64,000 nt of DNA from Lasiosphaeria ovina (Eukaryota > Ascomycota > Sordariomycetes > Sordariales > Lasiosphaeriaceae). Location of the stretch: assembly GCA_033439765.1 (NCBI GenBank), contig JAULSN010000006.1:1798001-1862000 (forward strand), read 5' to 3'. Of the stretch, positions 22,701 to 33,060 are shown in pieces (position 1 is the stretch's first letter; the number at the start of each line of letters is the position of its first letter). Below the pieces are notes generated by a model. It had not been told where the DNA came from. It searched no databases and saw only the letters and a program-made list of their open reading frames with translations. The translations under genes and the position numbers were made by a program.

Positions 22701-23610
22701 CTAGGCGAGGTAAAGCGATTCCTAGGTTTTAATATAGTCCGGAACCGAGAAAACCGAACGGTCTTTATATTATAGGAAGTATATACGACTTCGATACTTA
22801 AGAAATATAACTACGAAGACCTCTCCTCCGTAAAGACCCCGTAGCCTTCAAAATTCGACCTACCGGTAAAAGGCTCTCTAGAGTAGGTAGCTATTCCCGA
22901 AGAATAAAAGCACTATATTAAGAAGACTAGATTACTGAACTACCTTTCAACCGGTATACGACCTAATATTACCTATATAGTCTTACGGCTCTATGAGGGT
23001 AATAGAGGACCCTTAAAGAAATATCTTAAGTTACTTAAGTATTTATTTCGCTACCTGAAAGGTATAAGAGCTTTAGGCCTTATCTTTAAAGGTAGGAATA
23101 CTACTATTTAGAACCTTAGACTACGAATATTCGTAGATACTTTATTAGTAGACGACCTTTATACCCGCTTTTTAATAGTAGGGTATATAGTCTTCCTTAT
23201 AGGAGGACCTATATTTTGGAAGTTAAAGAAATAGACCTTTATCGTAATTAGTATTACCGAGGCTGAATTCACGAACCTAATACCGGTAGGAAGGTCGGCT
23301 ATATGGATCAATAGAGTCTATGAAGAATACGGAGTCAAATAGAGTACCCCGTTGGTATTATTTACTGATAGCGAGAATGCCCGAACGACTGTAATGAATC
23401 CTCTATAGCCGGCGCGAACGCGTTGTATTGATATTCGCTATAAGTGGGTAATCGACCAAGTCACGAAGAAGGAACTCAACGTATTATATATATCAGGAAA
23501 AGAAATGCCTACGGACGGTCTTACCAAGCCACTCAATGCGGAATTGCATGCAAAATTCGTCAAGATACTAGGAATGGAGTCCAAGGGAGTTCCGTAGTAC
23601 AATACATAGA
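19760..23610 (+). pseudogene. Ty1/copia pol remnant (protease, integrase, RT, RNase H)
   Basis: Domain order is copia-type, with integrase before reverse transcriptase. Visible parts are a gag-pre-integrase segment (YKRLIYLVRDIVLK, about 20290-20330), integrase core (VKVLGLNGGPEFGLNTKQF, about 20640-20700; KIERINRVIIKRARAL, about 20795-20840; IPKYLWPFIIES), reverse transcriptase (ILLGKWVFDKKLD, about 22155; FLNTNIPEGTRYY; LKKALYGLRRSPLY, about 22470; LLYIDDLLILV, about 22610) and RNase H (TEAEFTNLIPVGRSAIWI, about 23250-23315; FTDSENAR; DIRYKWVIDQVTKKELNVLYISGKEMPTDGLTKPLN-type end with pieces at 23420-23545). The body is RIP-saturated, yet from about 23270 CA/TG return and the frame is open. 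No 5' LTR was found: the left end is lost or hidden behind the Fot1-like element. Confidence 0.85.
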
Positions 23611-23712
23611 GATTAGAAGGAAATGGCGGACTTTGGAGGATTTGTTTACCCACTATAACCCATTATTTACATACTTCGGAATAGCCTCATTTATAGTATG
23701 GCCGAAGGGGGT

Positions 23713-24005
23713 GTGTAGCGGGGTAGCACTATATATGACTGGGCACGTGGGAACTAGCCCCGCCCTGGAGCTCTCGCCCACACATTTAGTAGGGAGATTT
23801 CCTCCTCCACGAGTTAGTTAGCCAATGCACACATTGTCCACTCCCACAATAAAGGTATAAGTTCTACCTAAGCTCTCAATGACGGGTCGTCCGATTTTCT
23901 GAGTGCAGGGTTGAAGCCGAGCCGTGTCTACAGACCCAGTACTTTGTGCTTTGGCTAGGGGTGGTGCATTAGCGCCAACTAGTTAGCGAGCTAAACGACG
24001 CCGGT
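23713..24005 (+). repeat. Probable 3' LTR of the copia element (right end uncertain)
   Basis: A polypurine tract (CCGAAGGGGGTG) just after the pol remnant is followed by TGTAGCGGGGTAGCAC, a plausible LTR start. The block has normal CA/TG content, unlike the pol body. Lacking a second LTR copy in the window, I cannot fix its end; the GGTGGTGCA at about 23960-23972 is one candidate. Confidence 0.5.
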
Positions 24006-24578
24006 GTAGGGGACACCGCGGGGTGCCTGCGGAAGTTTTTTTCCCTTTTTCGGCAAGGACGTCACTTTCCAGGCTGCCAGTGAGACATTCCCAGTCGGCG
24101 CGATGTGGGCATTTAGTGAACCAAATGCATGGATTCCGGGCGACATTTTACTACTTACGGGATACCTTCGATCGAATTAAAACTCCATTTGCCGCCGCAA
24201 TTCTGGATGTCGCGAGGTATAATTATGAGGATGTCTCTTCGCACCGTAGGCACCGTCTTTTCAAACGGTAGGTACAAAGACGCTTGGGCCGCGCCCAGGA
24301 AAAGTCCACTTTTTACACTTTAAAGTTAGACTTTTCCTGGGACGAAGCCAGCGCATCACAACTTCGGATCAATCAGCCACATCATATATACGGTCGCACC
24401 ACAATTGAGACTATTCGCACCCGCATTCGCATACAAGGCAGGCCGCGCAGGCCAAATCGTTCATTTCTGCAATAAAAGCCGAAGGCTTGACCTGTGTTAT
24501 TGCTTACGTAACAGGCCCAAAAATGCAATAAAAACCTGCCCTGCCTAGGCATCCTCAAGATCGCTGCTTTATTGTGCT
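24006..24578. other. Non-coding spacer with an inverted repeat
   Basis: No convincing gene. Short overlapping frames on both strands lack domain signatures. The only clear structure is the 13-bp inverted repeat at 24294-24341. This is the transition from RIP-mutated repeats to unique sequence. Confidence 0.5.
24294..24341. repeat. Perfect 13-bp inverted repeat (hairpin)
   Basis: CCCAGGAAAAGTC at 24294-24306 and GACTTTTCCTGGG at 24329-24341 are perfect reverse complements around a 22-nt AT-rich loop. It could be the remnant of a small inverted-repeat element, or a cruciform-forming site. Confidence 0.75.
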
Positions 24579-24839
24579 TCAAATGCTGCAGCCACGGCCC
24601 TCGTAGTACGGCGGGTTGTTGCGCCGCGTATAGATGCCTTTGTAATGCCCCCTCGGGCCCTGCGCGCCGTGGGCGTTGGAGCAGGCGTGCCAGATGAAGC
24701 CCGAGACGTAGATGCCCGCGATGCCGAGGCAACACGGCCGCCCCGGCTGCCAGGACCTCCCTTTGTTGCCCGGGTTCCCTACGCCCTGCCCGGTTACCGC
24801 CGCGACCGCCGCGAGCAGGCGGGGGTGCCGTGAGGCCAT
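24579..24839 (-). CDS. Hypothetical small protein, 86 aa, 4 Cys
   Basis: An 86-codon frame starts MASRHPRLLAAVAAVTGQG and ends GRGCSI. The short Ala/Leu/Val-rich N-terminus could be a weak secretion signal. Four Cys (a CC pair, WHAC, and one at the end) fall in the second half. Its GC content is higher than its surroundings. Small Cys-containing proteins beside transposons are a common setting for effectors, but no family is recognisable and the signal peptide is marginal. The alternative 154-codon frame overlapping it is rich in Arg/Gly and looks like a shadow. Its 5' flank is duplicated at 25267-25310. It could be a chance frame. Confidence 0.3.
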   Translation of the reverse strand: MASRHPRLLAAVAAVTGQGVGNPGNKGRSWQPGRPCCLGIAGIYVSGFIWHACSNAHGAQGPRGHYKGIYTRRNNPPYYEGRGCSI

Positions 24840-24880
24840 TCATCAATCTATTGTTTTTTAGCGGGTAAAACAGGGATTCG
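24834..24880. repeat. Duplicated ~45-bp motif, copy 1
   Basis: GGCCATTCATCAATCTATTG, a T-run, then GCGGGTAAAACAGGGAT. It recurs at 25267-25310 with a 4-nt deletion and a few changes. In both copies the CAT at the left edge would be the start codon of a minus-strand frame, so the repeat would be a shared 5' flank. Confidence 0.65.
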
Positions 24881-25266
24881 GCTAGCTAGCGGCTTAGCGG
24901 AAATTTTCATGTACCTTTTGCCTACCTACGGTCCGAATAGACGATTTCTACGGTGCGAAGAGACATCCTCGACGTAAAAAGGGTCCTCGTTATCGTTCAA
25001 ATCGACGCGCGCGGGCCATTCTATTGCTAGTTAGCGTTATAGATGAAATATAAAGCGATGCACCTACTTACGCGGCGATAAAATCGCGTTGTTGTTGTTG
25101 TGGCTCAATTGACGATAATTTTGGTGTGTGTAGTGGATTTAGTAGAATTGGCGATGGCTTCAATTGCAGGTAAAATTTTGGCTAAGTATGCAGGGTGGGG
25201 GGGTCCCGGGCCCGGGCGCAGTCAAGCCTGCATTGTAGAGTACTGACCATCTGATGTAAAGCGGGT

Positions 25267-25310
25267 TGGCCATTAATCTATTCTTTTTTGGCGGGTAAAA
25301 CAGGGATATA
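25267..25310. repeat. Duplicated ~45-bp motif, copy 2
   Basis: GGCCATTAATCTATTC, a T-run, then GGCGGGTAAAACAGGGAT; see copy 1 at 24834-24880. The minus-strand frame beginning at its CAT is only 37 codons and rich in Pro/Gly. The rest of 24881-25627 shows no gene; there is a GTT microsatellite near 25090. Confidence 0.65.
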
Positions 25311-25627
25311 ATTATAGTCAACACTCGGATCTGTTCTGACCTACCGTGTACGGGCGATGCCAAGAAGCCACCTTGTCCGAACTGGACAAAGCCCAGAAGA
25401 TTGCGGGTAGGTGATCATGGATTGCTGGCGCTGCGAGAAGCGCTGGCAGACAGCGTTTTTCTGGGCTCACCTCCTATTGGTAGGGGGTCGGGCACATGCT
25501 GGTTAGGTAAGCCCGACGACCCAAGGCAAGGCTGAGTGGTGAGACAAAACCCAACTTCACTTCCGACTTCCAATCCCTGCTCAACTCTCACCGTCGTTGA
25601 TCTACTACCACCCGACAGAAACCAGAA

Positions 25628-27576
25628 ATGCGTCTCCTCCACACCACCGAGCTCCGCCTCGTCGAGTTCCAGGGCCAACGCATCCTGCCCCCCGCCATCC
25701 CGCCCTACGCCATCCTATCTCATACCTGGGCTGAGGAGGAGGTCTCATTCCAGGATATCCAGCAAGGGCTGGCCCAATCACGGCGAGGTTTTGAAAAGGT
25801 GGCCGGTGCCTGCGCGCAGGCAGTACAAGACGGATTCGAATACCTTGTATGTCGCTGTCCGACGTGCTTGGTTTATAGTGATTCTAACGGCGTCACTAGT
25901 GGATCGATACTTGCTGTATCGACAAGTCGAGCTCGGCCGAGCTCTCGGAAGCCATCAACTCCATGTTCCGATGGTATCGCGACGCCGAAGTGTGTTACGC
26001 ATTTCTGAGCGACGTAGACGCCGACGAAAGCCCCTCCTCCGAGGCAAGCAGCTTCCGCAAAGCGCGCTGGTTCACCCGTGGATGGACGCTGCAGGAGCTC
26101 ATCGCGCCGGGCGTAGTCTACTTCTACGGTGCGGGCTGGAAGCAGATTGGCTCGCGGGAGACGCTCCTCAACCTCATCGTCGACATCACCGGGATCAGCG
26201 AAAGCTATTTTACAACTGGCGACCTCACCCAGTTCTCGGCCGCACAAAAGATATCCTGGGCCGCCTACCGCGAAACCACCCGTGTCGAAGACGAAGCCTA
26301 CAGCCTACTAGGCCTGTTTGACATCAACATGCCGCTGCTCTACGGCGAAGGCGAGCGCGCCTTCCAGCGGCTACAGGAGGAAATCCTCCGCCAGTTCGAA
26401 GACGACTCCCTCTTCGCGCACCGCGACTCTGACATACTCGCCAGGTCGCCCGAGTCGTTCAGTGACTACACGGACACCACCCGCCTCGACGACGCCTGGC
26501 CGTACCGTAAAAGCCCCGCCCTTCTCAACCGCAACCTATCTATCAACCGCGCCCGGGTTACAATGACCTTCCCCGCCGCACCGTACGGTGGCTATGGCGC
26601 GCCTCCTGGGTCGCTCGTACTTGCAGTGCTGAATTACGGCGTGCCTGAGGCGGCGGCGACGTTGTTGCTGCGAGAGGACAAGCCGGGCATCTGGTCTAAG
26701 CTGCATTTACTGACGGGGGAGGAGGCGTTGGCCGCGCTGGGTTCGCGCCCTGTCAAGAACAGGACGGTGTCGATCGCGCGCACGAAGCGGGGTGGCGACA
26801 AGGTGTGGGAATGGCGGCCGGCGTATGCGGGGGTGAATACGGTTATGAGTCGGTTTCAAGATGCGGATCGTCGGTTCCAAGATGCGGATTGGGCGAGAGA
26901 GGAACCGACTATGACGCAACTCGTGAGGCCGCCGCCGGGGTTGGTGGCGGGGTTGATGACGGCGCAGGATTTGTTGAGGGATAACATTGTTATCAAGGGG
27001 CCGGGAGAAACGTCGGGCTTCGAGGTGCAGTACGTGTATGCGGCTAGGTTTCGGCTGAGGTGGTTGGGACGGAGCGATGAAGTTCACCTGATCCCCATCT
27101 GCGAGGAGGACCAGGGGAAATCGTGTATTGTCTTTTCGCGGGCGGAGGGGCAATCATTTATGGTGACGCTGAGACCGACAAGGGCTTCGATTAACGCGAG
27201 TCTGTATACGAACATTCCTCTGTGGAAAGGGGAGAACACCCTGGCCTACATGGAGGCCTTGGAAAGGGATAGGAGGGAGAACAAGGGCGAGGAGCTGTGC
27301 TGCTGTGCTACGCAGCGGGTTGACGGCAAGGGGGGTATGTTTGTTAAGGTGCAGAGCCGGAGACGAAGCAACGGCTGGTGCGTTAATGTTTCTGTGACAA
27401 AACCACCGGTGGGAGCCAGGCGGGGAGGGAGAGGGAGACGCCAGAGGGGGGGGGGGGCGGGGGAGAGGCCGGGGAAGAGGGAGAGGCCGGGGAAGAGGGA
27501 GAGGCCGGGGAAGAGGGAGAGGCCGGGAGGGGGATTGAGAGTAGGAGTGATAGCCCGGCGGCGAGTGGGAGGCTGA
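25628..27576 (+). CDS. HET-domain (heterokaryon incompatibility) protein
   Basis: Two exons, 25628-25846 and 25900-27576, around a 53-nt intron (GTATGT donor, CTAAC branch-like site, CACTAG acceptor); product 631 aa. The N-terminal HET domain begins with MRLLHTTELRLVEF, PYAILSHTWAEEEVSFQD, FEYL joined across the intron to WIDTCCIDK, CYAFLSDV, FTRGWTLQELIAP and EDEAYSLLGLFDINMPLLYGEG. This is the large NACHT-less HET class; HET proteins trigger cell death on non-self fusion. The C-terminal 40 residues carry four RERPGK-type units from an 18-bp tandem repeat (about 27465-27535). The start is the first Met directly before the HET consensus. The gene is intact and not RIP-mutated. Confidence 0.88.
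25847..25899 (+). other. Intron of the HET gene
   Basis: 53 nt with GTATGT donor, TTCTAACGG branch-like sequence and CACTAG acceptor. Removing it joins FEYL to WIDTCCIDK, the HET-domain core, in frame. Confidence 0.85.
27465..27535 (+). repeat. 18-bp tandem repeat at the HET gene 3' end
   Basis: About four units of GGAGAGGCCGGGGAAGAG, encoding RERPGK. It is preceded by a run of nine or ten G. Copy number is likely to vary between strains. Confidence 0.85.
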
Positions 27577-28122
27577 TATCCTCTGCTCTCCTCTAATCTG
27601 TATGGCAAGAAGGCAGCGGTTAACAGTTGGGAAAATCTAATGGTAGTGGAGGACCCCTTATCTCCCTCGCGCCCCAGGACGCCGGCCGCCGCATGCCGGC
27701 CATCGACTTGAACAACACCGCCCCAGACGCCTTCTTTAGCTTCCCGGCCGGCGCCGTCCTGCCGAGCACCGCCGCGCTGTTCCCCCAACCGGGCCTTATG
27801 ACCATGCCTGCCCAGCCGGGGTTTGTTGTTTAACTTCGTTTTGTAACAAAGGTGTTGTAGGTACTGGGGGTTGACGTCGTGGTAAATCCCAGTTTGTCAG
27901 GATACGGAGGAGATGTCGTTGAGTAATATGTTGAACCTGTCTTGGCATTCAAGTACGAAACAAGGCCCTGGAGTGAGATACTAGACTGATACAAAGTAGT
28001 AAGCTGGGAACGATGCTATTCCCAGTTCACCTGTGGAGGGCGAGGCATTATCACAACAATTATGACTGTTATCCGTTTTCCATTCCGGCTGTTTACCCTA
28101 CGTCGCTCCGCCTCCGCTTACT
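27577..28122. other. Intergenic, no clear gene
   Basis: A 68-codon plus frame at 27627-27833 (MGKSNGSGGPLISLAP to AQPGFVV) is open but lacks a recognisable domain. Nothing else stands out. Confidence 0.4.
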
Positions 28123-28859
28123 TCATGCCCTCTCATCATCATCGGGATCTGAGCTCTCCAGCTTATCAAGCCGCCTCTTCCTCCCTAGCGTCGGCCTTTC
28201 ACCCGGGCTGCTCTGCCGCGCATCGCTACTACCTCCACCTGCTTCTTGATCCCTTTCCCGCTGTGGGCTCGACCGCCGCCCGAGTGGTGCTGGCTTTGGC
28301 GGTCCGGCTCCTCTTTCGCCTGGGAGATCTGGCGGCGTTGTGGGCGAGGGGGCAGCGTCGGTAGGGGTAGCTGGCGGCAGAGTGGCGTCTGTAGGAAAGC
28401 TGCTGCTGGCCGACTGCTGCGGTGGAACCGCGCTCTCGGCGGGATCTGTTGTCTCTGGCAATGGCGCTGGCGGCGTGTACAACCCCTCTGGCGCGTTGTG
28501 CCTGACGCCGGCCGTGGCATCGCTGTCCTTTGCGTGCGTGCTGCTAATTCCCGACCGCCGATCACGACGTACAATGTTCAGCGCAGGCGACACGTTCAAT
28601 CTAACAAAATGAACTCTGTAGACGGTGCAATATGGGCATAGCAATCGCAGGCGTTGCAATTGCGGCCCAGGAAGTTGAGTGTGGAGGTGGACGTTGGCAT
28701 TGAGTGGCCGTTGCTATGCATGGCATTCGATTCTTTAGCGTACCCTGGGATCCCACCTTGCGGCTCTTTTGGTCGGTGCTGCATCATCGATCGCGCCAGC
28801 ACGCATGCCCAGTGCCCTTGCAAGCGGTCCCGCCCGCACCCGCAGCAGCCATCGCGCAC
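28123..28859 (-). pseudogene. Hypothetical Pro/Ser-rich protein, probably frameshifted
   Basis: Two overlapping minus frames appear to belong together. An upstream part (28859 to about 28640) contains CCGCGRDRLQGHWACVL and LNFLGRNCNACDC. A downstream part (about 28659-28123) contains LLCPYCTVYRVHFVRLN and then about 120 residues rich in Pro, Ser, Thr and Ala with a basic and acidic tail (GRKRRLDKLESSDPDDDERA). The two CxxC pairs (NCNACDC and CPYC) hint at a small zinc-binding site split by a frameshift near 28640. An intron is possible instead. I recognise no family. Confidence 0.3.
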
Positions 28860-28990
28860 GGCCGGCGAAAGCCCCAGAAACCAGTTAGTTATTCGCCGGC
28901 TCTGGCGGCGCTCACCATACTGCGAAGCAGATTAGTTCTTGAGGGTCAAAGCTGCAAAGGCAAGCTAGGCCTACTCAATGGTTAGCCGGC

Positions 28991-29419
28991 ATGAGCCAGG
29001 CAGGCAAGAGCGAGGGTCTCGATATCAGCATCACCATAGACAACCAGCTCCTAGAGCAGCTCTTCACCGACGTTATCGAAACCTGCACCGCGCTGAACCT
29101 CTCGGCCCGCCCCAGATCGGCTCCCAAAAACAAGCGGCGACAGCAGCAACAACGAACTCTTGGTCACGCCGTGGCATCCTCACTAGAGTCTGGTAAACGA
29201 TTGACGATGTCTCGTCTTCTGAACCGTACGGCGTTATGAAACCCAGTCAAGCGCCATTGGGTGGGCCGAGGCGTTGGCGATCGAGGCCGACGCCAAAGTC
29301 GACGAGAGCGACAAGCTCAAGGAACAGGAACTCGAGAAGAACCTTGACAGAACGAGGTATATGTTCCCGAAACCTGTTATCACTCGACGTGGTGGTTCCA
29401 GAACTGGGCACCGTCAATG
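28991..29419 (+). pseudogene. Hypothetical protein remnant with coiled-coil-like tail
   Basis: The first part (28991-29239) reads MSQAGKSEGLDISITIDNQL and LFTDVIETCTALNL, then a basic Lys/Arg/Gln run. Shortly after, in another frame (about 29221-29419), comes WAEALAIEADAKVDESDKLK and EQELEKNLDRTRYMFPK, a strongly helical segment. The two probably formed one protein now broken by a frameshift at about 29200-29240; an intron with normal phase did not fit. No domain recognised. Confidence 0.35.
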
Positions 29420-29451
29420 AGCCACCTGTGGCCAATAACATCGCGGCTGGC

Positions 29452-29502
29452 GGACCCACTCAGGTGGTGGATTTCTTGGATTTCCACCACCTGAGTGGGT
29501 CC
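29452..29502. repeat. Perfect 20-bp inverted repeat upstream of the JmjC gene
   Basis: GGACCCACTCAGGTGGTGGA (29452-29471) and its exact reverse complement (29483-29502) enclose an 11-nt loop. It lies about 130 bp before the JmjC-fold start codon, so in a transcript it would be a very stable 5'-UTR hairpin. Confidence 0.9.
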
Positions 29503-29543
29503 ATTGCCTTTTCATCTCCACAAGATCGCAACCGCCGCCAGCC

Positions 29544-29602
29544 ACCGACAGCATCACAACCACCACCCGACAGCATCGCAACCACAACCCGACAGCATCG
29601 CT
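29544..29602 (+). repeat. Imperfect ~22-nt tandem repeat in the putative 5' UTR
   Basis: CCGACAGCATC(A/G)CAACCAC-type units occur about 2.5 times between the hairpin and the chosen start of the JmjC gene. Their repetitive, His/Gln-rich reading is the reason I prefer the later start codon. Confidence 0.7.
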
Positions 29603-29632
29603 ATCTTCTCTCGGACCGTGTCTGTTTGCAAT

Positions 29633-32483
29633 ATGGCATACCCGACTGTCCTACGTCCGGGTGAGCCCAACATTCACGAGTTGCCGAATGAAGCCCTCCC
29701 CGACGAAATTGACGACAATTCCATCGTCCTGAGTGCTAACCACGTCCAACGATACACACAGTTTCGCGATGAGATCGGCGTCTGCAAGGACGATTCGGGG
29801 AAATACGAATTATGTATGCAGATGCGAAATGAGTTGCTCAGTGAGAACACCGGAATAAGCTTTCTGGTCGCCGCCTGCGAGCATGTTATGTTCACCCAAT
29901 GCAGGGAGTACAAAGAATTTAAGGAGACTAGGGAAAAGCCGTCAACCAAGCCGACGAGACCAAGCGAGGATGGCATGGCGGAGTGGGATCAATTCCTCGG
30001 CGTTGCCAAGGACGGGCTTGAGCTCAAGTCCAAATGCCTTTCTGCCCTTAAGACGGTAGCGCGCAATTGGGGCCAAGATTTCGTCCAGCACTACCAGTTG
30101 GCTTACAAGGGGAGGAAATACTGCGACAAACTTTGCGCCGCGGCACGGATGGTCCATGAAAGGAAGAAGGCCGTGACGGGCTTAAACTTGTCTATGCTCG
30201 CACGATCCCAGGAGGGATTGAGCCTCAAGCAGCGCCCAATCCGTCCTTTGCTAAACCCTATTGAACAGGAGGATTTGGAGTACTTGCGCAAGAATCCTCC
30301 GAGCGAAGAGCTGGCCGTCCACTTGCCTGATGGGTTTGGCTTCGACAAATTCGGTCTCATAGTGCATGCCGCATACGCCGCCGGTGACATTCCGGAACTG
30401 TCTGGCGTCTCCGCTTCCCAAGAGCCGTCAGACTCGGTAAACACCACCGACGAGGGCAGCCACGATGCGGCGAACTCTGCAGAGCCAACTGCCGAGACCA
30501 CAGAGGAACCGCCAGGACCTGCGACCGGAGACGCGGATACGGCAGATACAGCCAGACTGTTACTTACGTTGCAAGAAGGCACCGGGCCGTTAGGCCTTGT
30601 CAATGAGTCGGAGCCACAGCTTATCCAACCCCCCTCTCCAGGCGGCTCTTCCGACCTCTCGTCTGGCTTGAGCTCTCCGCCAGATTCACCTATCACTGCT
30701 AGTTCCCCCGCTACGGATATCTCTGTATGTCGCTCCAGAGGAGATGCAAACCCGGATCTGGCCAGCCTAACTGCACCTGACGCTGGCGCCCGCGCTACCG
30801 CAGACGATTCGCTCGGACGAGTACTTCGCTTACGAGCGAAGCCCAGCAAGAGTGGGAACACAACTGCCGCAGATAGTGTGGAGCTGCGCCCACGAACAAA
30901 CCCGCCATCCTACCATGGACAGGCTACCAAAACCGCCAAACCGGTACATCGCCCACATCAGCTACCCAACAATACCGCTCCACACAACGAACGATGTTGT
31001 CCGTCAAGTATACCAGCAAAGCTTCTGGCGATTCTGGACAACACCACCTCCCCTAGCAGCCGTTTGTTGCGCGCATATATGGACCTTGAGGGAACCGGTG
31101 TTCCCTACGAAACAATGTGTCACCTGCACCTTCAAAGCCTCGTCGAGAAGATCCCAAAGGCAGAAGCTCGTGGACTATCTCTGAAAGAGGAGGACAGCCC
31201 AATGCCCACCCTTTCAAACCGACGGCGGCGTGCATCGCTCCCCAATATCATCGACCCTACACCACTGAAAAGGTCCCGGCTAAGTGGCACTGCCTTACCG
31301 AGTCGTGGTTCTGCGGCAACGCAAGAGAGCATCCCGAGGCCGATTCGTGATGAAGCTTGTCGTTATCAAGTGCTCAAGGAACTCGAACAAGCAAAGCTGA
31401 ATGGGATCTCGTACGGCGCGCGAACAAGCAACCTTGTCCGCAATATTTTGCTCAAAAGCAAACCGCCAACGACAGATGAGGCGCACTTCTGCACGGAAGA
31501 GGAAGCCTCTGTGAAAGCCGAGCTTGGATCCATCCACGGCCCCATCTTTACCCAAAGGCAACAGCGATCTCCATGGGGCGAGCGCCGTCCGATTTCCCAG
31601 CTCTTCCGTTCCATGGCGGATCTCGGTCTTGATCGGACTGTATCTGTCCAGATACCCTCTTGCAAGGGCAAGGACTCTTTTAAGGAGAAGACACTTCGCG
31701 AAGTCCGGGACCGGTTTCTCAATAGACAACCAACAGACGATCCCTGGAATCTTCTCGATCTTCAGAACCCCTTTCCTTCGAAGCTGCCGCGTTTCCTGGA
31801 GGGAGACAACTGCCAGCTTCTCCTCCGAATACGCGATGCGGCTCTGATGGGCCAGAGCGGCGAGAGGCACGTGGCCTCGATAGAAGACTGGGGCGTGTGG
31901 CGGAATGTCACGGAATGGGCACTTCTTTCCGAGGGAGGCCATAATACGGCGCCACATATGGACAGCCATGGCTATTCTACTTGGATTGAAGTCCAAGAGG
32001 GAGAGATCGGCTTCGGATGGATGTCACACCCGACATCGGAAGTACGAAACGCATGGATGGCTGCTCCGGGGAGCTATACTGGGGGCGAATGGAGATACGC
32101 TATTCTCGGACCTGGAGACAAGGTATTCTTTCCATCTGGTACCGTCCATTTTGCTTTCAGGACCTGGGAGACACAGACCTTTGCTGTAGGTGGCCATATC
32201 CTTCAATGGTCCGGTATTCGGGAGTGGATTGAGAATGTCATCGCTCAATTGAGGAACGCTGATATCACCAACGAAGCGTTAGACGACGCGCCGAAGATTG
32301 TAAGTATCGCCAAAGAACTGGTTAGGAACAGGGTCAGCACCGGCAGGATAGGAGAGATGGGCGGTCAGGACGCAGTTACGGGATTTCTCGCCTTGGCGGA
32401 GGTAAGTAGTGTATCTGTCATTTTGCGGCACCGAGACTGATTGTCGTCAGGATGTTATAAATCTCTCACGTAGGGCAGAATAA
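29633..32483 (+). CDS. Large JmjC-fold (2-oxoglutarate/Fe(II)-type) protein
   Basis: Two exons, 29633-32401 and 32451-32483, with a 49-nt intron (GTAAGT..CGTCAG); product about 933 aa. The frame is open upstream to 29495, but MAYPTVLRPGEPNIHELP after a repetitive leader is the likelier start. Residues about 1-260 are a conserved-looking helical region, about 270-500 are low-complexity Ser/Pro/Glu/Ala, and the last 200 form a cupin/JmjC-like domain. There, H775-x-D777 (APHMDSHG) and H839 (FFPSGTVHFAF) fit the Fe(II) triad. Such proteins hydroxylate protein or nucleic acid targets; here the substrate is unknown, and the domain is not a classical histone demethylase architecture. A related fragment with the same intron position lies at 33061-33489. 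Confidence 0.75.
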
Positions 32484-32499
32484 GCCCAAAGTACGTCCG

Positions 32500-33060
32500 A
32501 TGTCGCTCGGCAGGACCCAGCTGGAGTATGCCGAGCTGCCGTTTGGAGATTCGGCGTCCACAGCAGGGCAAGACGTCCGTGAAGCGCTGGGGCCTACTCT
32601 AGAGAAGGTCTTCAAACGAGAATCTCAGAAAGAGAGGGACGATGCCCGCCAGCTCCTCCCATCACTCGGCGCTGACGAAGGCCGGACACTAGGCCTGTTC
32701 GCCCTACGCGACGAGCTCAACTCTGTCCGCAACATTGCCGCCACCACCTTATGCTTCATTGACAGGTCCCGCTCCGAAGCGACATGGAACAACCAAGCTG
32801 CTATCGCCAAGTCCTTCGTCCCGCCCGCGCGCGGGGAGCTCGAGACCCTAGGCGGCAAAATGATCGACTATGCTCTGATCCTCCGGCCTGAGAAGCAACT
32901 CGCCGTACGCATCGCCAGCTTCGTGGACGGCTTCGACGGGCCACGGACGTTCAACCAGTCGACGCACGGGACGTTATGCTACGATCCAACGGGCGTGCTG
33001 ATCGAGACTAAGGTCGATATCCGGCGGCATGCCGAGGGGAAGGCGCAGCTGGGAATATAG
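32500..33060 (+). pseudogene. Truncated PD-(D/E)XK-like nuclease
   Basis: 186 codons from MSLGRTQLEYAELP to EGKAQLGI. The end part, FVDGFDGPRTFNQSTHG and VLIETKVD followed by AEGKAQLGI, matches the fungal PD-(D/E)XK nuclease-like family found in many accessory regions. The candidate catalytic residues are D in KMIDYAL and E-x-K in IETK. The usual continuation after QLG (a further 80-150 residues of the fold) is missing, and the N-terminus starts only 17 nt after the JmjC stop. So this is an internal piece joined on both sides to JmjC-type sequence. It is not RIP-mutated. Confidence 0.6.

Noticed and set aside
24382..24846. 154-codon minus frame
   Set aside because: Arg/Gly-rich shadow in another frame of the 86-codon candidate.
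27246..27788. 180-codon minus frame over the HET 3' end
   Set aside because: It is antisense to the HET gene and its Pro/Leu-rich text mirrors the 18-bp repeat.
30103..30861. 252-codon minus frame inside the JmjC gene
   Set aside because: Antisense shadow of the low-complexity part; no domain.
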